Positions 1-8,800 of a stretch of 16,006 bases of DNA are shown here, piece after piece (position 1 is the stretch's first letter; each line of letters opens with the position of its first letter). The position numbers were made by a program, and so were the translations under genes. Source of the stretch: Ectocarpus siliculosus (Eukaryota > Sar > Phaeophyceae > Ectocarpales > Ectocarpaceae); contig FN649733.1 of assembly GCA_000310025.1 (NCBI GenBank), positions 2,088,321 through 2,104,326 of the forward strand. The letters are read 5' to 3'. A model generated the notes under the pieces. That model saw only the letters and a list, made by a program, of their open reading frames with translations, made no database searches and had not been told where the DNA came from.

Positions 1-268
1 CCCTCCCCCCCCCCCGACTACCACCACACCCATCTTACCGCTCCAGCGCAACCACCACATTGCACGAACGCTGGTTATGACGCCCCCTCCCAAAGGTATG
101 GTTCACCCTTTCTAGACCACAGAAAATGCACATGACACATATTCTTCTGATCACCCCTCTTCCTGCTCCCCTTCCGCATATACATCGTTTCCCGAGTTCC
201 ACGCCACTAAACGATATGATGTGTGTCAAACGTTTTTACCCTTTGTTGTTGTTGTGTGCACCTGTCAG

Positions 269-334
269 GTTTGGCGAGAGCTGGACAAGGCGGGCTTGTT
301 CGTGGACCTCCTATATGCCGCTCCGGCCTGGGAG
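269..334 (+). CDS. PLP-enzyme gene, internal exon 1 of 3 in window
   Basis: Twenty-two codons, phase 0 at both ends. The acceptor is a T/G-rich tract ending in CTGTCAG at 262-268 and the donor is GAG|GTAAGC at 335. The frame reads VWRELDKAGLFVDLLYAAPA and then WE. The bases before 269 are pyrimidine-rich and look like intron. Confidence 0.75.
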
Positions 335-1273
335 GTAAGCTTACGGTTGAAATACTGCTGTACATGCACCACGCACAAGACGAAATAAGAATGTAACCAC
401 GTGAATCACAAGCCAGGGACCATCACAGCGGTTAGCCGAAATCTCTTGTCAGAGGTAGACGCCGGTGTCGGTCACCTCGCGCGGCTCGCCGCTCGTCATT
501 TTTTTGGCGTTTCATCGACTTTAATAGAGATTCGAGACAAAAAAACGCAAAGAAGGAGCCGAAGCGAGAGCACAGATGGCACCCAACAAACACACAAGAA
601 GGATGAGGCTTCCCGTGTGAGCCGACGATCTCGACCACACAAAAGGCCGTGCAATAGATGACTGGATCGAGCGACAGACCGACCGCCCACGCGACGCTCG
701 TTCTTCGCCTCGCTTGTTCTTTGCTTCGGCGCCCAGGTGATCATGGACTCGTGGGATACGTCGGGGTCTCCCGTGTCGGTGACTCCCGGCCCTCCGATCG
801 ATTCGGAGGTGCGTAGGTGCAGCGGCAACGGGGGCGGCAGTTGTGAGCCTCTCTTCGTTGTTCTTGAAGCGAACCCGGGCTCGCTTAGTCTTGTTCGTGC
901 GGCCACTCGTTTCATGTCATCAATCATGCGGTCAACAGCAGTGGCACATGGTTATTATATGATTTGGTCAAAAAACCTTTCGCAGCAAGTTTTTTTTGAC
1001 AAATTAGAACACTGCGTGCCACTTTTCCTTTCCTCGTTGAGCAACCTTTATCCGTACAACACGACTCCTCCTACTTCGTACTTCATTTTTTCTGCCGATT
1101 GCAAGTAAATGGTTATTTCAACTTGTTTGTGCTTCATCGTTTCTTTCCTCCGCCCCCAACACGAACGCCAGCCGCAGCTCATGTACGTGCACTGCGGAGG
1201 TCTGGAAGGAGTCTCCTCCCAACTCACGCGGTACAAGCACCAGGGGCTCGTGCAAGACGGGCAGTTGCAGTAG
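269..1273 (+). CDS. ACC deaminase / D-cysteine desulfhydrase-like PLP enzyme, 3' end (partial, three exons)
   Basis: This is the C-terminal part of a pyridoxal-phosphate enzyme of the tryptophan-synthase-beta fold. I assign it to the 1-aminocyclopropane-1-carboxylate deaminase / D-cysteine desulfhydrase group. Members open ACC to ammonia and 2-oxobutyrate, or split D-cysteine to H2S, pyruvate and ammonia; which substrate applies here cannot be read from this piece. Three exons join in phase 0: 269-334, 737-808 and 1172-1273. They read WRELDKAGLFVDLLYAAPAW, then IMDSWDTSGSP, then MYVHCGGLEGVSSQLTRYK, ending at TAG 1271-1273. The VDLLY-APAWE stretch followed by a YVH-x-GG-LEGV glycine loop is, as I remember it, the usual C-terminal layout of eukaryotic members. 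The loop has Cys where I would expect Ser or Thr. The lysine that binds PLP lies upstream, outside the window. Family assignment is from memory of the motif, not from a search. Confidence 0.72.
737..808 (+). CDS. PLP-enzyme gene, internal exon 2 of 3 in window
   Basis: Twenty-four codons, phase 0 at both ends. The acceptor follows a T-rich stretch ending GGCGCCCAG at 736; the donor is GAG|GTGCGT at 809. It encodes VIMDSWDTSGSPVSVTPGPP and then IDSE, a short helix continuing APAWE followed by a Pro/Ser-rich linker. The frame stays open to 1108, so the exon end rests on the donor match and on phase agreement with the conserved next exon. Confidence 0.65.
1172..1273 (+). CDS. PLP-enzyme gene, terminal exon
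   Basis: Terminal exon carrying the conserved glycine loop (MYVHCGGLEGVSSQ) and ending VQDGQLQ-stop. Two in-phase acceptors are possible: the AG at 1170-1171 (exon begins Pro-Gln-Leu-Met) or the CAG at 1175-1177 (begins Leu-Met). Both follow a C/T-rich tract at about 1139-1158. The two proteins differ by two residues only. Confidence 0.75.
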   Translation, partial: PQLMYVHCGGLEGVSSQLTRYKHQGLVQDGQLQ

Positions 1274-2312
1274 TAGCAAGGGATATCATCGTTGACCGTG
1301 TCGTTGCTCCTTGCCTGGCCTGCCTGTTCGCTTGCTACGGGCGCAGTCTCATCTGACACGTGTAAGCGTACAGCTTGGATCGGGGGTGTCACTGGCGGGG
1401 GCGGATACTTCATTTCCGAAGCCTTTTTGGCAAAGGGGTGCCGTGTGAATGCTAGCTAGAAACCTGGGTCTGTGTTGCCAACGTTACCGGAAACAATTCA
1501 CATGGGAAACCTAAGTTTAGGTCGGGGCATGGACGCGACAAATTGACTCGTGTGGATTTTGAAATCACCGAAATGCAGTGGTGGTACAGGTGGGAAAACG
1601 TGTCGTTTTGGGCGCCACGAGGGAGAATACCACACGTGTTCGGCGCTAAACACGGCACACAGCACCACGTATTTTGCCATCCCACGGCAGCAGGTGTGCT
1701 GCTGCTGAGTCCTCCGAGTGCGAGGGAGAGGACTAAGGAGGGTGGATGTTTTCGGGGGTGGAGGTGTTGCTGTCTGGTTGTTGAGGCTTATGTTGGAGGC
1801 ATGATGTCTCAAGAGTTTATGCGATTTGCAAGTTAGATTTGGTGGGAATCCCAAATTTGTTATCGTGGTATCTTTCTTTGTGCTTTAGAGAGGCAAGTGT
1901 TTGGTCGACACGCTGTACAGGCTAGAATGGGGAGTCGTTAAATCGTCGTATAGATAGTGGAGGGTGCGGGAGGAGGGGAGGGCCGCCTTTTCCGGCTCGT
2001 TCCTGATGACTGTTTTAATCATGAGGTCGAACACTCCAAGACATGCAACAAACAACCGGCCCGCTAGTCTTGGTTATCACGACTACTGTACGGAAGATTT
2101 AGAATGCTTCCACCCTGGTTTCCACGGGTCATCTGCTCAAATCCTCCGTTACGTGTAAGCATATGGACGTTTTTGTTTATGGAAATTGCTGGTTCAAGTT
2201 TGTATTTTGACTCGAGTGCAACTTACAGTAAATCATGATGACGCCCCTCCCGCCCCGGCGACCCATCACGACCCTGCCAAAGTGGTAACAACATGACGAA
2301 CCCTTTTTTGGG
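1274..2312. other. Intergenic stretch downstream of the PLP-enzyme gene
   Basis: I see no recognisable coding exon here. Open frames on both strands (for example 1498-1854 minus and 1543-1836 plus) overlap each other, are rich in Cys, Trp or Pro and contain no family motif. The first part should hold the 3' UTR of the upstream gene; no convincing polyadenylation signal was seen. Confidence 0.5.
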
Positions 2313-2313
2313 C

Positions 2314-2347
2314 CCCACGAAATTTCGCATCCCACGAAATTTCGCAT
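2314..2347. repeat. Tandem duplication of a 17-base palindromic unit
   Basis: Two identical head-to-tail copies of CCCACGAAATTTCGCAT at 2314-2330 and 2331-2347. Each contains the perfect 10-base palindrome CGAAATTTCG (2318-2327 and 2335-2344). Function unknown; it could be a paired protein-binding site or a chance small duplication. Confidence 0.9.
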
Positions 2348-2738
2348 CCCCCAGAAATCCACCTGCATGTGCATACGATGTACCACACTCCAAGCGTGTT
2401 TGCAGGTACTTTTTCTAGCTGCACACAAGACAGCCACAGGATCTGGTTGGTGTAGACGTGTAGACTGCTGTAGACTGGCGCAAGACAGATGCGACGCAAA
2501 GAAAAACGTAGAACCTCTCCCTCCACAGAGAATTTTCTGGGAAAAAGGTTATACGAGGGGGGCACCCAGAGGGTACAGCGTAGCCCCCTACCGGCGCGTC
2601 CATTGTTCCCGCGGTCCAGGCACTGCCTGCCCAGAGCTTCCCGCGACTGCTATGGTTTAACTGCTGTCGACGACCAACGCCTGAGGTAGAGAGACGTAGA
2701 GGGCGAGATATTGCGCCCACCGCTATTGCCAGAGTTAG

Positions 2739-3602
2739 CAGTGTCCCGATCCCACCAAGGTGGAAGACATCGAAAGGCTGTTGTTGGTCTCTGCTGGAGG
2801 TACTGCTGTAGATACAATAGCCCGAGTGATGTCCACGGCTGCACCCGACAAAGAGCATGAGGAGGTAGCCTTAGCAGCAGCAGCAACAACAACAACACCA
2901 ACAGCAGTAGCCCCAGCAGCAGAATTAGCAGAAGCCCCAACTGTCCGGCGACAAGGTACGATGAGTAGCAACAGCAGCGCGCCACCGAGGCTTCGCCGGC
3001 CCCGGCAAGCGCAGCACCAGCACCAGGGCATAGCAGTGTCCTCGCTGAGCGAGGCAACAGGCGAGGAGTGCCTAAATCAGCAACAACGGCAACCGCACGA
3101 CGCGACACTGCCGACCCCGGGAGAGACTGCTAGCGGGCCGAGGCCCTCGGCGCCCGGCGCGAGCCCCGCGATGGCATGGAAACGGCATCCGCTGTGCCCA
3201 AAGTGTGATGGCTGTTGTGGAGGTGCTGCTAGGGGGTCCATGGTGGAGACTAAGGGGAACGGCGGGGCGGCCGGAGAGAACTGGAGCTTGAAGAACGTGG
3301 GCGCGTGGAGAGGTGGCGAGTGGCTAGGGCTGCTTCGGAAGCGGCGAAGGTCAGCTCCCAACGTCTCACGGTGCGTTTTTGATGGTGAAATGCCCGCAGC
3401 GATCGAAATGACAACAGCCAGCTTTAGGCATCGTGTCGCATGTTTTCATAGAGGGAGGAGCAAGCAAATCATCGCGGACTGGTACGTCCGTTTGCACGCC
3501 TTTCCCGCGTCGCCTACACCTGCTCTCGCCAGAACACTCCTAACGCGTGCTGATATGGTTATCGTGCGGACAACGAAGAGTTGGCCTACTGGTAACTCTT
3601 AG
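2739..3602 (+). CDS. Possible hypothetical protein or large exon, Ala/Gln-rich
   Basis: The longest uninterrupted + strand frame in the interval runs from after the stop at 2736-2738 to the TAG at 3600-3602. There is no ATG at its start; the first possible initiator is GTG 2760 and the first ATG is at 2829. It may instead begin at an acceptor (TTAGCAG, ending about 2740). Counting from 2760: residues 1-35 are a mixed, helix-like stretch with acidic KEHEE; 36-60 are Ala/Thr/Pro from CAG/CAA-type codons; 80-110 are Arg/Gln-rich; HPLCPKCDGCC lies near 143-153; and a basic RKRRRSAP lies near 193-200, nuclear-signal-like. An AATAAA is present at 3654-3659, though polyadenylation signals in brown algae are not well defined. 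I do not recognise a family. CAG-repeat DNA often stays open by chance. Confidence 0.3.
   Translation, partial: QCPDPTKVEDIERLLLVSAGGTAVDTIARVMSTAAPDKEHEEVALAAAATTTTPTAVAPAAELAEAPTVRRQGTMSSNSSAPPRLRRPRQAQHQHQGIAVSSLSEATGEECLNQQQRQPHDATLPTPGETASGPRPSAPGASPAMAWKRHPLCPKCDGCCGGAARGSMVETKGNGGAAGENWSLKNVGAWRGGEWLGLLRKRRRSAPNVSRCVFDGEMPAAIEMTTASFRHRVACFHRGRSKQIIADWYVRLHAFPASPTPALARTLLTRADMVIVRTTKSWPTGNS
2874..2932. repeat. CAG/CAA/ACA-rich trinucleotide tract
   Basis: Runs of GCAGCAGCAGCAACAACA type, imperfect. Read on the plus strand it gives poly-Ala/Thr; on the minus strand it gives an artificial poly-Leu stretch that imitates a membrane segment. Confidence 0.8.
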
Positions 3603-5327
3603 TTTTGCTCCGCAAAAGCTGCAGTAGTACCCAGCAGTTTTGGATGACAGAACAATAAATTCTTGTTTCGGACGGGGTCTGCTTGGTTGGGTTCAACCAA
3701 CGCATGCACGTATGAACACACAAACTGCCGTCCGCACGTAGATATGTGGGCCCTTCCTTTCTCGGGAGAGGCCATGAACACGACCGCAACAGTGTAGTTC
3801 ATGGGAGCAACGAACCGACAGCGCTAGCATGCTGCTCTGTCTGTCTCGTTCTCGCTCGAAATGAGGCGACTAACAGAGTAGAGATGCTCTGATCCTGGCG
3901 CGGTGGAGCCCTCTGGGCTTTTTCTGGCCTTTTTCTTGAGGAATAGGGGGCTGATCCGCGGATCGTTCTCGCCGTTCAACTTTAGGTAGATAACTAGATA
4001 CCTGACTTTTAAGAGAAAGACGATCCGCTCGAGATATAACGACCGATCCACTGCAGGCATGTTTTGATCGTTTTGCACGTACCGAACACGTGCTACGCGT
4101 GACGAGGTATAGAGTTTACAGAACGTTCAAGGCTTTTTCTTTTTCTCGCTTCTCGCGTTGTACGGAGGGGCCCCCTCTGGGTGCGCGCTTGTGTTTTCAC
4201 GATAAACATCCGCGCGGCATCAACTGGCTTCCGTTATTTTGTTAATTATTTGCTGTGTGTGTCACCCCCTCTAAGTACCTTAGCCCTACTAGTACTGGAA
4301 GCCCAAATGGGGACACTTTGGGGACACAGCACTCAAATGTCCATTTACCGCACCGTAGTCACCCTAGGCTCCACTGCTGTGTGCGTTTGCTCGTGAAAAC
4401 CCTTGGTCTATCATGCTTGGCTGAGGTGGTACGCCGTGTGATATGCTTTGTGATGCCTCTCCCGCCGGCCTCTGACTTGCTGTACACATCTCCCAACCCG
4501 CGTGCCCCCTACATAGGTCGTAAAACTGTACATCGCCTGGTGCTGGAAATTTTTGCTGACTTTGTTTTGGGGGCACTTTTCATACTGAAGCCAAGTCACC
4601 CTTTGTCTGGCAAGGAACTCAGATTGCTTGGAGGGACTGTAGCCCCTCGACCAATGGCTGACAAGCAGTTCTGCGACATTGTTTTTTACGGAGGGACTGG
4701 GTACTAGGAGGGTCAATCGCGAGTATTTTCGAATGTTTTCGGGGCTGCGTGTTCAGATTTATTATGTTGTGGCCGTGCGGGTTGAACAATGATCCACTAG
4801 CGTTTCCTAGAGGACAAACCTCCCGATTCTCATTAGTACGGAGCTTGTGCAGGTATTATATTTTTCGGACAGGTTCATGGTGACTGCAAGTTATGGTGTA
4901 TACAAGAGAGGTGCATTTTCCGATCGTGCGTGACTATATAGTTCCATTGTTCTCTCTGTCCAAAGCAATACATACCATCATCTCCCTTTGGTAAGCGACA
5001 CTGCTGGTTCGCTAGCTTGGCAGCGGAATTGCTGTATCGCGCACGCTTCCTGAAATCCTCACCGCTCCGTCGTCGTATACAACAGCTCGTTGCGGGGTAA
5101 TGTAATCAATCTCTGGATTGCCTACCGTTTTCCGCAGCTGCTGTTTTCGATACTCAGCTATTAGTGTATTCTCTGAGATAGGAGTATGTTTTTTGTTTTT
5201 TGGTCCCCCTGAATGTGCACGTTCATCTCTCACACGCATGCATGCACACCACATGCTACCTGCACAGTCTCTGTTGGGAATTGGCATCTCTTAGAGCAGT
5301 AATTCCAGTGGGGAGCCCCCTACAGAG
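3603..5327. other. Interval without an identified gene, upstream of the glycosyltransferase
   Basis: No recognisable family on either strand. Two minus-strand frames, 3824-4078 (84 residues, including VDRSLYLERIVFLLKVRYLV) and 5012-5287 (91 residues, including PEIDYITPQRAVVYDDGAVR), have ordinary protein-like composition but no known motif. A plus frame at 4255-4707 is open for 150 residues without motif. A TATA-like element, CTATATAG, lies near 4934-4941. The promoter and 5' UTR of the downstream gene should lie in its last part. Confidence 0.45.
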
Positions 5328-5852
5328 TTGATGTGTGTGGATGTCAACAGAATGTCACCTCGGGAAGAATGGTTCCTGATAGTTTCGGACTACTGTTTCG
5401 TCCCGTTTATTTGTAGCGTACGCGCGCGAGTGGGTCTGAACAATAGTTTGGCGTCATGTATACACACAGCAGTATTGGAGGGCACTGCTGCTACACAGTG
5501 CCATCGCCGTTCGGGTCGGCGTCTACAACCGACAGCCAACCAACCCTGCCTCCTTCTGTCGCTGTCTTGTCTGCGTGTCCCCCCTCTTCCCAGCAGCGAG
5601 TCGGGTGCCGTCGGTAGTTCGCGAATCAACAACATCGACAACAACAGCGGCAGCAGCGTTTGCCGAAAGCAACGGAAACTCTGCTTTGAAACTGGTAGCT
5701 CTAGCTCCGACACCGGCAGCGGCGGCAGCGGCGGCGCCTCCAGGGGCAGGCGGGTCTTGGCGTGGTCGAGGAGGCTGGGGCTCGCCTTTTGCCTGGCGTG
5801 GTTGTTGTGCCTCGCCGTGCGGGAGTTCTACATCCGGACCTACTGCCTACAG
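5328..5852 (+). CDS. GT34 gene exon 1 (N-terminal tail and signal anchor)
   Basis: Frame open from ATG 5328 (further ATGs at 5331 and 5352) to the donor CTACAG|GTGAGC at 5853, phase 0. The last 35 residues read ...RRVLAWSRR, then LGLAFCLAWLLCLAV, then REFYIRTYCLQ: a hydrophobic core with arginines before it, typical of a type II anchor. The 150 residues before it are Ser/Gly/Asn-rich and unusually long for a Golgi transferase tail. A strong acceptor-like sequence (CCCCCCTCTTCCCAGCAG, ending 5596) suggests this could be a second exon starting at 5597 or 5594, with the true start further upstream. An overlapping Ala-rich frame (5575-5856) is considered a shadow. Confidence 0.55.
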
Positions 5853-8800
5853 GTGAGCGTTGCAGCGGGCAGCGCTCGCGTCTCTGGGAACAGCTCGGTT
5901 GTCTTTTTTTTTTTTTATATGACCAAGCGGTTTCGGGGGTTGTTGTCATGTTTTAAGGACCGTTGAGGTCTGTACCACGTGCCCCCTCTATCACACAGAA
6001 GAAAGTCAATGGAACGACGCACTTTCTGTGTGGACGCAAGCGGAGTGAAGCACATGTAACAAAATGCCGGAGGACGTGCAAAAGGCTCATGACCCGGCGA
6101 AAAAGAAAAGGATAAGACTTGAGACAATAAAACTAAGTAAACGAAGATGATCCCAGGATTGTTGCGGAAATAGCCAGCGAGATGTGCAAATGCTGCCAAA
6201 ACCGACCACATTAGTTTTCGCTGGTGGACTCACAATACCAATTGGGCGAACAATAACAACAATAACTTCACGCGCGACTCCCAATACCAAGTGGCCAAGC
6301 AACAACCGCACAAGATAGCTTCACGCGCTACGTGTGGTGTCGGGGTCTTTAGCGTGGGAGTGCACAGATCACCCCACGCTACTTGTTGTTTTCGGTTGCT
6401 GGCACCGCGGTGTTCAAGCGTTTCATGAACACCTCAGACATGCCGCCCTTCCCGATTCGTCGCCGCTGGCTGCTGCTGCTTCCCCTCCTTGTCTGTGTCC
6501 AACAACAACAACAACAACAACAAAATCAGGTCCGCGCCATGGAGGCCACCCAGCCTCCAAGAGGAGAGTGTCCCATCGTCAAGCTCACAAGGGAGTCTCG
6601 AGGAGGCTGGGGGGCACCGCCAGTTGTAGCAGGGGGTGAGGTCGGGGGGGGCGCCGGCGATATGGAGGAGGGGTTACATGACAAGGGTAGTGGAGGCGCC
6701 GCGGTTGCCCCAGCGGGAGGAGGCAGGGAGGGGGGCGGGCTACGGTTCGGAATCATTCTGATGTGCGACGAAGGCATGTGGCCTCAACAGTGAGTGCTGT
6801 GGTTCCGAGTGGGCGTGGAGTGGGTGTTTGAGTGGACGTTTGTGCTTTTCGTCCAACCTCGATTTTTTTCGGCAGAGAGATGTCTGCCTGGACGGGAGAA
6901 ACGACGCGCGCGAGCGAGTGTGTCGGGATCATCTCCCTTGCTACTTTGTGCGATGGCCGATGCTCGGTCTGCGTAGAGCGACACTATGTTGTTCGTTCCA
7001 TTCTACCTCATCGAGGGAGGTGTCGTCTCCCCCCCCCCACCAATATGTATCCGTCCGTACACAAACTTCACAACAGACGTACCCAAGAAGCACGGAGCGA
7101 ACCATGTTGCAAAACAGCGCTGGCTGTACCGATGACCTCGTGTTTATTATTCCAGCGGAAATCCAGCGGAATTGACACCCCCGTACTCGCCCCCCCCCCC
7201 CCAAGAATGTTCCCCACCACCGTGGGTGTGTTGCTTGTTGGCACGGCGACTTTCGAAGTACAGCAGGGTGACCGGTTTAGCGGCCGCCTTGTTCAGCTAC
7301 ATGCCCTGTTCAACGACCACAAAATCACGTCGCACGGCCGCAGCCCGGTAGTATAGCTGCTACATAAAAATAATTGGTAGTTCGGTTAGCGACCTGCCCT
7401 GAATAACGGCCGCATTTCCTCCTGACACTGTAGGGGTCGCTTAACCCCCCCCCCCCCCCCCCACTGTACCGCAGTCAATCGCAAAGGAGAAATGCGCCTT
7501 TTGGGGGCCCGCAGCAGTTGAAGTTTCCGTTCGTCGATGCTGTATATGTGCACGTTTTTTTTGTGTTCGTTTGGCTCGCACAGGTATTCCGAGAAGTCTA
7601 TTGCGAACAAGAAGGCGTACGCGGCTCTCCACGGGTACGACGTGATCGTTGCCACGAGCGCGGACATCGACCGGAGTCGCCCGGCGGCGTGGAGCAAGCT
7701 CCTGGTGCTGAGCAAGCACCTCGGGAGCTACGACTACGTCATGTGAGATACGTTTCCGGTGGAAGCAGACACAAGCGTCTTTTTAGCATCAAGAGGGAGG
7801 CAGCTACCACACATTTTTTGTTTGACGAAAAGGAGGGAGACATGTCTATGACTGAGGCGGGGACTAAAGAAGGAAGGTACAACGATTTTGAGGCATGGAA
7901 TGGCCAACAAAAGACGGTAGCTGTACTGGGGCGTAGGAAGCAGGCTGAAGAGGCGGGAAGTGGCATCGATAGGACAGGATAGGAAATCGTTATTCGAGCT
8001 ACCTTTGGCAAAATAGGAACGCACGATTGGCCATCGGTGATCGGTCCTGTGGGAACAATATTCCGTCCTCTCGACGACGCGTGGCCAATGGCTTTCAACT
8101 AAGGCATGCAAAACATGAGTACGCCCCCGTCCCCCCCAACTCCATTCAGCCAATTTGTTCCTGGATTGGACTCAACGTTCTGCTCTTCCTATGAAATGGA
8201 ATATATTTCGTTATGATATGTATGGAGTATCGTTCATGATCGTCCTTTCCTCCTGCTGTCGTTCTTTCGTGTGCCGTAATCGACGGGCGGCAGCTTCGTC
8301 GACATCGACGCGTTCGTGATGAACCCGGCTTTCAAGCTGGAATGGCTCCTCGACGTGGCCAGGAAGCAGCAGCAGACGGGGGGGATAGACGGATGGGGTG
8401 AGTGGGTCAGCCAATCAGCGTGCAGCCATCCTCGTTCTGTCCCTAGGTTGTAGTCACGACATGATGTACGCTTCTCATTCTAGAGCAAGGCTTTCGCTGA
8501 CGATTGTAGGCATTCCTAGTGTGTGTGCTCCAGTGGATTGAACGTTCTCGGCAAACGTGATGTATTTAGTGGACAAGGTATGGGCGTCCACGATGAGTAA
8601 CACTGGTAGCACGCCGCTGCGTTTCGATTGTTTTTGGTGGTGATGCGCTATTTAGGTAGGCTGCTTGAGACCGGATGCCGGTGCGTGCTCGTGTCAAAGT
8701 ACGCTATCATGGCCCGCTTTACAACCCCCTTTTCTTGAAATACACGCACTTCATGGTCGAGTAACACATATGGTTTTGCTCCTCTTGTGCGATGGCCGCA

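Noticed and set aside
2650-3108. Minus-strand frame with a poly-Leu 'membrane segment'
   Set aside because: The Leu run is the reverse complement of a CAG/CAA repeat; no other protein-like feature.
4255-4707. 150-residue plus frame
   Set aside because: Open but without motif or convincing splice context; kept only as part of the unassigned interval.
5575-5856. Ala-rich plus frame overlapping GT34 exon 1
   Set aside because: Low-complexity poly-Ala with no anchor; the alternative frame gives a basic-flanked hydrophobic anchor and ends at a perfect donor.
6832-7356. 174-residue plus frame
   Set aside because: Lies wholly within GT34 intron 2, between exons whose split codon joins exactly.
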